NCBI RefSeq assembly: GCF_021044935.1
Contig: NZ_JAJNMP010000001.1
Coordinates: 930,001 to 994,000, forward strand
DNA length: 64,000 bases
DNA from: Agromyces cavernae
GTDB lineage: Bacteria; Actinomycetota; Actinomycetes; Actinomycetales; Microbacteriaceae
Direction: 5' to 3'
In this document: one piece after another, positions 55,869 to 64,000 of the stretch
Numbering within the stretch: position 1 is the stretch's first letter
How the letters are laid out: the number at the start of each line of letters is the position of its first letter
Position numbers and translations under genes: made by a program
Notes under the pieces: generated by a model
The model's database searches: none
What the model saw: only the letters and a program-made list of their open reading frames with translations
Told to the model about the DNA's origin: nothing

Positions 55869-57437
55869 ATGCGCTCGCTGCTCGCTGCCACCGACGTTCA
55901 CCCTGCCGAGGCATCGGCGAGCGACGCCGAAGGCGCGGTAACCCCGATTCGATCGCGCAACCGAACGCTCGAATGGAGTGCGCGGTTCGCCGCACCGCTC
56001 CTCGGGGCGGCTGCGGCCGTGCTGGTGTTCGCAGGAGCGGGAACCCCGTCGTACTGGGGCGACGAGGCCGCGAGCGTCGTCTCTGCCGGCCGTCCGTTGC
56101 CGAGCCTGTTCGCGATGCTCGCGCACGTCGATGCGGTACACGGGCTCTACTACGTCTTCCTGCACGGATGGACCGGACTCGTCGGCACGTCGGAGGCGCT
56201 CGTGCGGTTGCCGAGTGCCGTCGCCATCGGGTTCGCCGTCGCCGGGACGGTCGTGCTCGGCAGTCGACTCGGCGCACGATCGACGGGGATCCTCGCAGGC
56301 GTGGTGCTCGCGGTGCTCCCGGTCGCCACGCGCATGGGGATCGAGGCACGCTCGTACCCGTTCGCGATGGCGGCAGCGGTCTGGCTCACCGTGTGGTTCG
56401 TCGCGCTCGTGCGGCGCCATGAGCAGCGATGGCTCGTGTGGGCGGCGTACGCGGCGGCGTTCGCCGCGGCCCTCTACCTCTACCTCTACCTCGCGCTGCT
56501 CGGGTTCGTGCAGCTCGCGGTCGTCATGATGTTGCGCGGCACGCGGTCGACGGTGCTGCGGTGGCTCGCGGCATCCGTGCTTGCAGCAGTGCTCGCCGGG
56601 CCGATCATCCTCGCCGGCACGTCGCAGAGCGCACAGGTCTCGTTCCTCGCCCGGCGCGACTATGCGAGCGCCGAATCGGTGATGGTGGGCCAGTGGTTCG
56701 GCAGCGCCGAGTGGTTCGCTGCCGCGGGGTGGTTGCTCGTGCTCGCCGCGGTCGCCACGGTCGCGTTCGTTCCCGCGATGCGGGGATCACGGCCCATCGT
56801 CGTCATCGCCTCGGTATGGATCGCCGTGCCGACGGCAGCGCTGTTCGCGGTCGACGCGTGGGTCGCACCGACCTACAACCCGCGTTACCTGTCGTTCTGC
56901 GCGCCGGCGCTCGCCGTGCTGCTCGCGGTCGGGCTGCGCGGGCTCGGCGTCGTCGTCGCCGAACTGAGTCGGCGCGAGGGCGCTCGCCGCATCGTGCCGC
57001 TCGTCGGTCTCGTGGTCATCGCGGCCGTCGCGGTGCCCGGGTATCTCGCCCAGCGCGGCCCCTATGGCAAGGGCGGCGCCGACTTCCGCCAAGCCGCCGA
57101 CGTGATCGCGGCCACTGCTTCGGCGGGTGATGCGATCGTCTTCGACGAGTCGGTTCGGCCGTCGAGAAAGCCCCGGCTCGCGTTGAACCTGTACCCTGAC
57201 CGGTTCGCCGGGCTCGATGATGTCGCCCTGCGGGCACCGTTGGCCACGACGACCGGGCTGTGGGACTCGGTCACGCCTCTCGACGAGGTCGACGACGTGC
57301 GTGAGCACGCCCGCGTCTGGGCCGTAATGGAGGGCCGGCACGGGCCCGAACTCGAAACGCTCCGATCGATCGGCTTCTCGGTCGAGCGCGCCATCCCGGT
57401 GAACCGCGTCGTGATCTACGAGATGGTCAAGCCGTGA
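55869..57437 (+). CDS. GT39/PMT-like membrane glycosyltransferase
   Basis: 522 residues with about ten or more hydrophobic segments. A SYWGDEAASV motif near 60 in the first outer loop matches the catalytic acidic loop of GT-C transferases using polyprenyl-phosphate sugars. The last 110 residues form an extracytoplasmic domain. ATG at 55869 with GGAGGGGG upstream; a TTG at 55842 is possible. The stop overlaps the next gene (GTGA). With GtrA next to it, it probably modifies a cell-envelope glycan or protein. Confidence 0.88.
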   Translation: MRSLLAATDVHPAEASASDAEGAVTPIRSRNRTLEWSARFAAPLLGAAAAVLVFAGAGTPSYWGDEAASVVSAGRPLPSLFAMLAHVDAVHGLYYVFLHGWTGLVGTSEALVRLPSAVAIGFAVAGTVVLGSRLGARSTGILAGVVLAVLPVATRMGIEARSYPFAMAAAVWLTVWFVALVRRHEQRWLVWAAYAAAFAAALYLYLYLALLGFVQLAVVMMLRGTRSTVLRWLAASVLAAVLAGPIILAGTSQSAQVSFLARRDYASAESVMVGQWFGSAEWFAAAGWLLVLAAVATVAFVPAMRGSRPIVVIASVWIAVPTAALFAVDAWVAPTYNPRYLSFCAPALAVLLAVGLRGLGVVVAELSRREGARRIVPLVGLVVIAAVAVPGYLAQRGPYGKGGADFRQAADVIAATASAGDAIVFDESVRPSRKPRLALNLYPDRFAGLDDVALRAPLATTTGLWDSVTPLDEVDDVREHARVWAVMEGRHGPELETLRSIGFSVERAIPVNRVVIYEMVKP

Positions 57438-57910
57438 CCGCGCCGTCGGGGCGGCTCAGCAGGCAGGCAGCGACGTTCGTCGCGGTCGGCGGAGCTGGAT
57501 GGCTTCTCGACGTCGCCGTGTTCAACCTGCTCACGGCCACCGTGCTCTCCTCGAACGTCGACGGCGGCCCGATCGTGGCCAAGGCGATCTCGACGACGCT
57601 CGCGATCATCGCGAACTGGATCGGGAACCGCACGTTCACGTTCCGCGAGACGCGTCGCACCGACGTCGTGCGCGAGGCCGTCGAGTTCGCGCTCGTGAGC
57701 CTGGCGGGCGGTGCGATCGCGATCGGATGCCTCGCGGTGTCGCACTACGTGCTCGGCTTCACGTCGCGATTGGCCGACAACATCGCGGCGAACGTCGTCG
57801 GTCTCGCGTTGGGTGCGGCCTTCCGCTTCGTCATCTACCGCACGTGGGTGTTCAGCCCGCGGCGCGCGTCAGCGGAGCCGGTGCGGTCGATGGTCGATCC
57901 GGCGCCGTGA
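57434..57910 (+). CDS. GtrA-family membrane protein
   Basis: 158 residues, four hydrophobic segments with GtrA marks: VGGAGWLLDVAVFNLLT, NWIGNRTFTFRE and FRFVIYRTWVFS. Members flip or deliver lipid-linked sugars for glycosyltransferases, which fits the overlapping GT39-like gene. GTG start in GTGA overlap. Converges with pspA, 21 bp apart. Confidence 0.92.
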   Translation: MTAPSGRLSRQAATFVAVGGAGWLLDVAVFNLLTATVLSSNVDGGPIVAKAISTTLAIIANWIGNRTFTFRETRRTDVVREAVEFALVSLAGGAIAIGCLAVSHYVLGFTSRLADNIAANVVGLALGAAFRFVIYRTWVFSPRRASAEPVRSMVDPAP

Positions 57911-57931
57911 CGACGGCCTCCTGCAAGGGGA

Positions 57932-58714
57932 TTAGGCGGAGGTCGGTCCCTGCCCGATGCTCAACCACGCGTCTCCGTCTCCGTCTGCGCCGCCGGAACG
58001 CCCAGGCGCGGATGCGGAGTCCGCATCCTTCATCGCCTGCAACTGGCGGTCCACCTCTGCTTGCGCGCTCAGCGCCGCGAGCTGTCGCTCGATGTCGGCG
58101 TCGGGCGCGGCGGTGAGGTCCTTCAACGCACCGCTCGCGAGCATCTCGTCGGTCGCGGCGGCGCGAGCCTGCATCTGGGCCACCCGGTCGCGTGCGCGTT
58201 CGAGGCTCGTGCCGACGTCGCTGATCGTCGCGCCGATGCCCGCGACGGCCTCGTTCGCCCGCACCTGCGCTTCGGAAGCCGTGTAGGTCGCCTTGATCGT
58301 CTCCTTCTCGACGCGGAACGCCGCGACCTGCTCGGAGAGCTGGCGCTCCCGTGCCTCCAACTGCTCGGTCTGCTTCTGCAACGACGCGAACTGCTGCTGC
58401 AGGTTCGCCACCTGGCGCTCGATCAACGAGCGGCGCTCCAACGCGGCGCGGGCGAGGTCTTCGCGGCCCTGACTCAGCGCTTCGCGGGCCTGACCGGCCA
58501 GCCGCTGGTAGCGGGCGCCCATCTCCTGGCCCTGCAGGTCGATGCGCTTCTTCGCCGTCGCGACCTCGGCCAGCGCCTGACGCACCTGTTGCAGCAACTT
58601 CACCTGCTGGTCGTAGCTGTCATCGAGTGTTTCGCGCGGGTCCTCCATCTTGTCGAGGGCCTTGGAGGTCTTGCTTCGGAAGATCGTTCGCATCCGCGAC
58701 GTGTTGTTGCTCAT
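57932..58714 (-). CDS. pspA: PspA/IM30-family envelope stress protein
   Basis: 260 residues. Long coiled coil: KALDKMEDPRETLDDSYDQQ (family start), QQVRQALAEVATAKKRI and ESQ-type heptads to about 205; then a short linker and a Gly/Ser-rich tail ending DAWLSIGQGPTSA. Binds membranes and limits ion leak in known members. ATG overlaps the stop of the upstream gene (ATGA). Confidence 0.93.
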   Translation of the reverse strand: MSNNTSRMRTIFRSKTSKALDKMEDPRETLDDSYDQQVKLLQQVRQALAEVATAKKRIDLQGQEMGARYQRLAGQAREALSQGREDLARAALERRSLIERQVANLQQQFASLQKQTEQLEARERQLSEQVAAFRVEKETIKATYTASEAQVRANEAVAGIGATISDVGTSLERARDRVAQMQARAAATDEMLASGALKDLTAAPDADIERQLAALSAQAEVDRQLQAMKDADSASAPGRSGGADGDGDAWLSIGQGPTSA

Positions 58715-59382
58715 GAGCGGGTCTCCTTGTCTCGTGCGGTTGAAGCGGTCGGTCGGCTGGTGCCGGTCGACCCGATCCCGGTGGGGCTGGTGCCGGTCGG
58801 CCGGCTGATGCCGGTCGGTGCAGCGGGTCCATCACGTCCATTCAGGGTGCGCAACTCCTCGACGCCCGCGTGCAGTGCGACGACCTCCCTGTCGATATCG
58901 GAGCGCAGTTCGGTGAGCATGTCGTCGGTGACGCCTTCGAGCCCCGAAGCGACCGCCGAACGGAGCCGGCGAACCAAGCCGGCGACCTGTTCGACGCGAT
59001 GGCCGGCGGCCGCGAGCTCCGCCGTGAGTACGCCCCTATCGATCTCGCTCTCCATCAGCCGCAGCTGCAATTCGAGGGCGGCACCCTCGTGCTCGATGCG
59101 TCGGAAGAGCTTCGGCAGGTCGCCGCGTGGTCCATCGCCGCGGGCGGCGAGGTCGGCCGCCGCCCGTCCGCTGGCGAGGACCTCGTCGAGCCGGATTCGC
59201 AGCCTGAGCACCTGCCTGCGCGGCCCCGAGCTGAACTGGGCGCGAGTTCGCAGGGCCGCGGTGGTGAGTGCGCGGTTGCGGCGGGCTCTTCTGACCAGCG
59301 CTCGGATGATGAGGACGACCGTCGTGACGGAGACGGCGACCATGGCCAGGAGTGAGACGAGCACCCAGATGAGGACGTCCAC
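58711..59382 (-). CDS. PspA-coupled membrane protein with coiled coil
   Basis: 223 residues. GTG at 59382 chosen (GGAGAGG 8 bp upstream) giving MDVLIWVLVSLLAMV. One N-terminal membrane segment (VLIWVLVSLLAMVAVSVTTV), then helical segments with heptad character (RLMESEIDRGVLTAELAAAG) and a C-terminal PTGTSPTGIGSTGTS repeat. Coupled to pspA, so it probably anchors or regulates PspA, as PspM-like proteins do in mycobacteria; sequence identity to those is not evident. Candidate partner only. Confidence 0.78.
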   Translation of the reverse strand: MDVLIWVLVSLLAMVAVSVTTVVLIIRALVRRARRNRALTTAALRTRAQFSSGPRRQVLRLRIRLDEVLASGRAAADLAARGDGPRGDLPKLFRRIEHEGAALELQLRLMESEIDRGVLTAELAAAGHRVEQVAGLVRRLRSAVASGLEGVTDDMLTELRSDIDREVVALHAGVEELRTLNGRDGPAAPTGISRPTGTSPTGIGSTGTSRPTASTARDKETRS

Positions 59383-59524
59383 GACGACCACCTCTCCACA
59401 GGTCGAACACGCGATATAACGCAAACCTACGCGCACTGACGGCCGAGCGTCAGGGCGTAGACGAAACTCGCAGCTTTCGTACCGCCGGATGTTCGCTGGC
59501 CGCAGTACGACAGAGGCGAGTATC

Positions 59525-62500
59525 GTGACGCCCGTGGGGGTGCCGTACTTCCTCCCAGCCGCTGACCTGTTGCCGTACTGGCCTCACGACCTGCTGGCGC
59601 CGAGCGACGTGGGGATGCTCGGAAGGGTCAGCCAGCTGGTTGGAGTCACCGATTTCGAGCTCGTCGAATACGAGGGCGAGCTCGGCGTCGTGGGTACCCT
59701 TGCGCTCTGGGACGAACTCGTGCTCGACCTCGTGGTCGTCGAGGGCATGGCCCTCGTGCTCGGCCAGCCGGGCCCGAACCTGTCGGCCTTCCCGTTCGAG
59801 ATCGACTTCGGTCCTGCGTCGGGCGAGGTCGAGGGTGGCCTCGCCGAACAGGCGCTCGACATCTTCCTCAAGGGGCGGCCGGGGCCGTACCGACTCGTGC
59901 TGCCGGAGGTCGACCTCGGCCTGAGGTTCGCGCCGGACGACCTGCCGCCGATGCGACCGAAGGATGCCGGCGACCTCGGGAAGGGCTTCGAGCCCGACCC
60001 GACGCGCACGGCGACGCAACTCACCTTCCGCACCGCGCTCGTGATCGACACCGAGGACGGGGTGGACTTCGCGGCGCTCGGCGACCTCGACCTCCCGTAC
60101 GCGCAGATCGGCTCATCGGGAGTCGTCATCGCGGCGCAGGACCTCGTGCTCCGGCTGTCGGATGCGCAGCCGCTCCCCGACGCGATCGACCCCGCCGAGT
60201 TCGACCTCGAGGACGACTGGAAGGGCGTGTACCTCCGCACGGCGGAGGTGTTCAACCTGAACACGCTCGTCGACTCGCTGCCCGAGCGGATCGAGCTCGA
60301 GCGGTGGTTCATCGGCAACGGCGGCGTCACGGGCACGGCGACCGCGATCATGGACCTCGATCCCGACATGTCGGCGCAGAGCTTCGCCGTGCGCTCGTAC
60401 CGGCTGGCGTTCCGTCAGGGCGAGCTCGTCCAGGGCCTCGTCCAGGCCGCCGTGAAGCTGCCGTTCTTCGACGAGCGGGTCGTGTACCTCGACCTCGAGA
60501 TCACGAACGACCCGGGCCTCGACTTCCCCGAGTCGGTCGGGTTCATGGGCTCGATCGCCGGCGTCCAGCCGACCGGGCCCGGCGCGCCCCCGCGCCTCGA
60601 CGAGCTCGAGGTGCTGACGGTCAAGGAGCACGACGACTCGGTGCCGCCGGGCCAGGAACGGCTCTACCTCCGCCTCGGCGTGACGAAGTTCGGGGTCAGC
60701 GCGAAGCCCGACCAGGGCCGAGCGGGCACCGACTACCCGAAGGACACCCGGTTCTGGGACCTCATCCTCGACGGGCGCGTCGAGATCGGCCCCGCCGCGA
60801 CGGTGGCCGAGGCCGCGTTCGGCGGGGAGTTCACCGACCTCCGACTGCAGGTGGCTCCGGACTTCCGCTTCATCCTGCCGAGCGGGTTGTGGCTCGCCCT
60901 GAACGAGGCCGCGCGGACGTGGCTCGCCGCGTTCCCCGTGCAGATCTCGCGCGTCGGGTTCGGGTCGGAGGGGCCCGAGGACTGGATCGGGATGGACGCC
61001 TCCGTCGACCTCGGGCGCGGCATCGGCCCCGCGGCATCCGTCAAGGGCCTCCGCGTCTACTACGGCGGACCGTCGGGCACGCGCCTCGCGTTCGACGGCA
61101 TCGAGGTCGAGCTGCACCGGGCGGGTTTCGACGCGCACGGGTTCGTCTCGATGACGACGGGCAGTGATCCCGACGGCATCGCCGACCCGGCCGACCGCAT
61201 CTTCCGTGGCGACGTCACGCTCGCGATCGCGAGCGGCGTCGGCGTGAAGCTGCAGGGGTCCCTCCTGTTCGGCACGAAGGACGGCACGCGGTTCGGCTTC
61301 GTCGCCCTCGACGCGGAGTTCGGCAGCGGCATCCCCGTGTTCTCGTCCGTCTCCTGGTTCGGGGCGGCGCTGCTCGCGGGCGTGAACGTGGCGCCCGACA
61401 AGGCCCTGACCGGCGACCGGGGCGACGACTTCTCGTGGTACGAGCACTGGTACGTCCCGGCGCCGGGCCCGCACTCGGTGCTGAACGCGCGGAAGTGGGT
61501 GCCGGCCGAGGACGCGTGGGCTGCCGGCGCCGGCGTCACGATCGGATCGAGCGATGGCAAGGCGTGGAGCCTGCGCGCCCTGCTGGCGGTCACCGCACCC
61601 GGTCCGGTGGTCTTCATCGAAGGACGCCTCCGGCTCCTGAAGACGCGTGAGCCGCACAAGGGCCCGCCGCGCTCGACGACGATCCGGGGGCTTGCGGCCC
61701 TCGACTGGGACCAGGGCGACTTCCTCGTGGCGCTCGAGTTCGACTACAAGCTCCCCGAGTCGGGTCTGCTGCTCGACGTCGACGCGGCCGGCGAGGTCTT
61801 CTACAGCAGCCGGCCCCGCGACTGGCACGTCGCCATCGGATGGCCCGAGCCGGTGAGCCGCCGCGTCCGCGCCAGGGCGTTGCGCCTGCTCGACTGGGAC
61901 GCGTACCTCGTCGTGAGCGGCCGCGACCTCGAGCTCGCCGACCGCGTGTTCCCCGGCACGGCGGTCGCGATCGGCTACCGCACCGGCATCGACAAGCGCG
62001 GCAAGTGGGGCCCGGTGCGCGGCGTGCTCGCGCTGTGGATCGCCGGCGACCTCGCACTCTCGGTGCGCCCCGTCTACTTCCTCGCGGAGGTCTCGCTGCA
62101 GGGCGAGGCGAGCATCAAGGTCTTCGGGATCGGGTTCGAGCTCCTGCTCGACGCCCTGCTCGCGCTCGAGGCGCCGGTCGGTGACGACGACGAGTACTTC
62201 GGCGGCAAGGTGCGCATCAAGGTCGGCCTGCCGTGGCCGCTGCCCGACATCTCGAAGGAGATCCCGATCGAGTGGGGCGACGCCAGCGGGATGCCTCCGC
62301 CGATCACGCCGCTCGTGGACGGCGCGAGCGTCAGCCCGGGCTACAGCGTCGTGGGCGAGCGGTTCTACGAGCGCGAGACGTCGATGGTCGCGAACGTGTC
62401 GATGCCGCTCGACGGCCGCGTCGCGATCACGTTCCAGCGTCCGATGCGCTCGACGTGGGCGGGGGCGCCGACCCCGGTCGACCTCGCGCATCCCGATCGC

Positions 62501-64000
62501 GTCGGCGAGGTGTACTACCGGTACACGCTCGTCGCGGTGCGAGTGCAGGTCACCCCGGCGGCGGGCTCCCCGCATCCCGCGACCGAGGACCTCTTCGGCG
62601 AGTGGACCGTGGGCCCGGGTGACGCGAACGGCCCGCGGGCCGAGAGCCTCGTGCTGTGGGGTCTCTCGCCGTTCCCGGCCGCGGGCAACCTCGCGTGGCC
62701 GGGACGCACCGAGCGCCGCTCCTGGGCGGACCTGTTCTTCGACGACTACGGCGGATGGCCCTGCGGGACACTGCCCCCGCTCGAGCGGTGCCTCGACTTC
62801 GACGATGTCCCGCTCGGCGTCGTCGACCCCGAGCTGCGCTACCAGCCGGATCCCGCCATCGGCGCGGTCGTCTTCACGCCGTGGCCCGACCTGTCGCGCG
62901 ACCCGGCGCTCCAGGGCATCGACGTCGTGCAGGTGCCGCTTGCCATCATCGCGGCGGGCGGCGCGCAGGAGGCCGACCATGTGCTGCGCCTTGCGCGGAC
63001 GGCGATCCTGGGCGGCGAGGACGGCAGCGACGCGACCTCGGGGCCGGTCGCCGGCGGCGCCGTGACCTGGGCCGTCGCCGTCGACCTGCAGCCCTGCGTG
63101 CGAGCGCGCGGGCGCGTCGAGCACGACAAGGACCTCACGGTGCTCGTCGTCGAGGCGTTCGACGGGAGCGCGGTGGTGGCGACCGTCATCGAGGACGGCC
63201 CGACGTTCGAGATCACGTCCGACGTACAGCCGTTCCACCGCGTGGTCATCCGGGTGGAGGCGCGCGGCGACCCGCAGCGGCCGCTCCGATCCGTCCCGGT
63301 GCTCTCCCGCTTCTGCTACACGACCGTCGGCGCGATGCGGGACGACGAGGAGGCGCGCGAGCAGCGGCTGCACTGGCTGCACGTGCTCGGCCCGCTCACC
63401 GTCGACCAGCCCGAGACCGACACCGACCGCTTCGGCGCGCACCTCGTGCACGAGCCCCACGCCGCGTACCGCATCGAGTTGGACATCCGGACCGAGCGCG
63501 CCCAGGCGCTCGACGGCACCTGGACCGACGACGGGACGGCGACCGAGGTCCTCACCGTCGCGACGGGCGGCGCGCCCGCCGACCTCTCGCCGTACGTGGC
63601 CTCGATCGCGCCGGGCGACGGCGACCGGCCCTGGTACGCCGACTACGATCTGCGGATCACCTATGGCCAGCCGTACGTCGAGGCCATGTACCAGAAGGCG
63701 GGCGGCCTGCTCGTGGCGGACCTCTTCACCGCCGACGGCCGACACGTCGAGCCCGAGGTCGAGCGCCGGCGCACCGTGACGCCCGCGATCACCGGCGAGA
63801 CCGCCGTCCTCGTGGAGCGGCTGCAGACCGCTGCGTGCGTGGGCGTCGACCTCGACACCATCGCGGGCTTCGACGAAACGATCTACCGGACGCGCCTGGC
63901 GACGTCGACCGCCTACGAGGTGCGCGTGAGCGGCGGCGGACTGCCGGCGCCGGTCTACCGCTGGAACTTCGTCACGAGCCGGTACCGCACCTTCGCCGAG
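59525..64000 (+). CDS. Giant beta-rich protein of unknown function (3' end outside window)
   Basis: At least 1492 residues; the frame is open from the GTG at 59525 to base 64000 with no stop. Start has GAGG 8 bp upstream; GTG at 59534 is an alternative. No signal peptide or membrane segment is seen. The sequence is acidic, Gly/Asp/Leu-rich, with alternating hydrophobic residues typical of repeated beta strands: WFIGNGGVTGTATA (about 264), DGTRFGFVALDAEFGSG (about 595), and ALLAVTAPGPVVFIEGRLRL and ALDWDQGDFLVALEFDYKLP (about 690-745). The end reads YRWNFVTSRYRTFAE. It recalls large DUF6603-like proteins, but this is a memory-based guess. Divergent from the pspA pair. Confidence 0.85.
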   Translation, partial: MTPVGVPYFLPAADLLPYWPHDLLAPSDVGMLGRVSQLVGVTDFELVEYEGELGVVGTLALWDELVLDLVVVEGMALVLGQPGPNLSAFPFEIDFGPASGEVEGGLAEQALDIFLKGRPGPYRLVLPEVDLGLRFAPDDLPPMRPKDAGDLGKGFEPDPTRTATQLTFRTALVIDTEDGVDFAALGDLDLPYAQIGSSGVVIAAQDLVLRLSDAQPLPDAIDPAEFDLEDDWKGVYLRTAEVFNLNTLVDSLPERIELERWFIGNGGVTGTATAIMDLDPDMSAQSFAVRSYRLAFRQGELVQGLVQAAVKLPFFDERVVYLDLEITNDPGLDFPESVGFMGSIAGVQPTGPGAPPRLDELEVLTVKEHDDSVPPGQERLYLRLGVTKFGVSAKPDQGRAGTDYPKDTRFWDLILDGRVEIGPAATVAEAAFGGEFTDLRLQVAPDFRFILPSGLWLALNEAARTWLAAFPVQISRVGFGSEGPEDWIGMDASVDLGRGIGPAASVKGLRVYYGGPSGTRLAFDGIEVELHRAGFDAHGFVSMTTGSDPDGIADPADRIFRGDVTLAIASGVGVKLQGSLLFGTKDGTRFGFVALDAEFGSGIPVFSSVSWFGAALLAGVNVAPDKALTGDRGDDFSWYEHWYVPAPGPHSVLNARKWVPAEDAWAAGAGVTIGSSDGKAWSLRALLAVTAPGPVVFIEGRLRLLKTREPHKGPPRSTTIRGLAALDWDQGDFLVALEFDYKLPESGLLLDVDAAGEVFYSSRPRDWHVAIGWPEPVSRRVRARALRLLDWDAYLVVSGRDLELADRVFPGTAVAIGYRTGIDKRGKWGPVRGVLALWIAGDLALSVRPVYFLAEVSLQGEASIKVFGIGFELLLDALLALEAPVGDDDEYFGGKVRIKVGLPWPLPDISKEIPIEWGDASGMPPPITPLVDGASVSPGYSVVGERFYERETSMVANVSMPLDGRVAITFQRPMRSTWAGAPTPVDLAHPDRVGEVYYRYTLVAVRVQVTPAAGSPHPATEDLFGEWTVGPGDANGPRAESLVLWGLSPFPAAGNLAWPGRTERRSWADLFFDDYGGWPCGTLPPLERCLDFDDVPLGVVDPELRYQPDPAIGAVVFTPWPDLSRDPALQGIDVVQVPLAIIAAGGAQEADHVLRLARTAILGGEDGSDATSGPVAGGAVTWAVAVDLQPCVRARGRVEHDKDLTVLVVEAFDGSAVVATVIEDGPTFEITSDVQPFHRVVIRVEARGDPQRPLRSVPVLSRFCYTTVGAMRDDEEAREQRLHWLHVLGPLTVDQPETDTDRFGAHLVHEPHAAYRIELDIRTERAQALDGTWTDDGTATEVLTVATGGAPADLSPYVASIAPGDGDRPWYADYDLRITYGQPYVEAMYQKAGGLLVADLFTADGRHVEPEVERRRTVTPAITGETAVLVERLQTAACVGVDLDTIAGFDETIYRTRLATSTAYEVRVSGGGLPAPVYRWNFVTSRYRTFAE

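Noticed and set aside
60113-63745. A 1210-residue open frame on the minus strand opposite the giant protein
   Set aside because: Composition is Arg/Ala/Gly/Val-rich with His runs, the mirror of high-GC codons. The plus-strand frame shows coherent beta-strand character, a good RBS and no stop.
59525-64000. Firm call as a contractile injection system component
   Set aside because: No sheath, tube or baseplate gene is in the window; only a vague resemblance, so it is kept as a lead and not as an annotation.

Overview
The window is about 64 kb of very GC-rich DNA, densely packed with codons ending in G or C, frequent GTG starts and many 4-bp ATGA/GTGA gene overlaps. Gene content (phosphoketolase, PhoX, PspA, YcnI, DUF3516-type helicase, two small cold-shock proteins, GtrA) and the style of the intergenic palindromes point to a Gram-positive actinomycete, most likely a Microbacteriaceae member such as Agromyces or a close relative. 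This placement is inference. I see no rRNA, tRNA, CRISPR array, transposase or prophage gene.

Layout. 1-5531 is the end of a sugar ABC transporter operon followed by nagZ, anmK, murQ and an RpiR/MurR regulator: a MurNAc/muropeptide salvage operon in which every junction overlaps by 4 bp. 5732-7461 is a YCII protein plus an ECF-type sigma factor. 7481-9971 (minus) is a small membrane-protein operon (VanZ, TauE, TM2, DUF1905). 10345-15288 holds two cold-shock genes flanking PhoX, an epimerase and a desaturase. 15508-19038 has a zinc-ribbon protein, a VOC protein, an ArsR-SRPBCC-VOC cluster with a clear promoter/operator, and an aldo-keto reductase. 19096-29592 has phosphoketolase, an AEC transporter, a DUF1353 protein, a membrane alpha/beta hydrolase and a 1171-aa secreted beta-helix/PDZ protein. 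29795-41180 runs helicase, secreted 5'-nucleotidase, a His-containing membrane protein with YcnI, RecQ, a small membrane protein and an acyl-CoA oxidase. 41382-44263 is a DrrAB-type exporter with its divergent TetR regulator. 44287-54908 is mixed housekeeping and accessory genes (GH16, malate dehydrogenase, prolyl iminopeptidase, zinc peptidase, DMT transporter, alcohol dehydrogenase, TetR, PHP, lipoprotein). 55312-59382 has DUF4383, a GT39-like/GtrA pair and a PspA pair. From 59525 an uninterrupted frame runs off the right edge: at least 1492 residues of an unrecognised beta-rich protein.

Striking features beyond the genes: several families of short imperfect palindromes, some lying in frame inside coding sequences (nagZ, anmK, the helicase), which has added residues to the proteins; a textbook-like 11-bp-repeat Pho box in front of phoX; a three-palindrome operator between drrAB and tetR; a competing double hairpin at 41244-41331; and a word, CGGATGYC, that recurs often enough to override codon preference. 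The most open question is the giant protein at the right edge.
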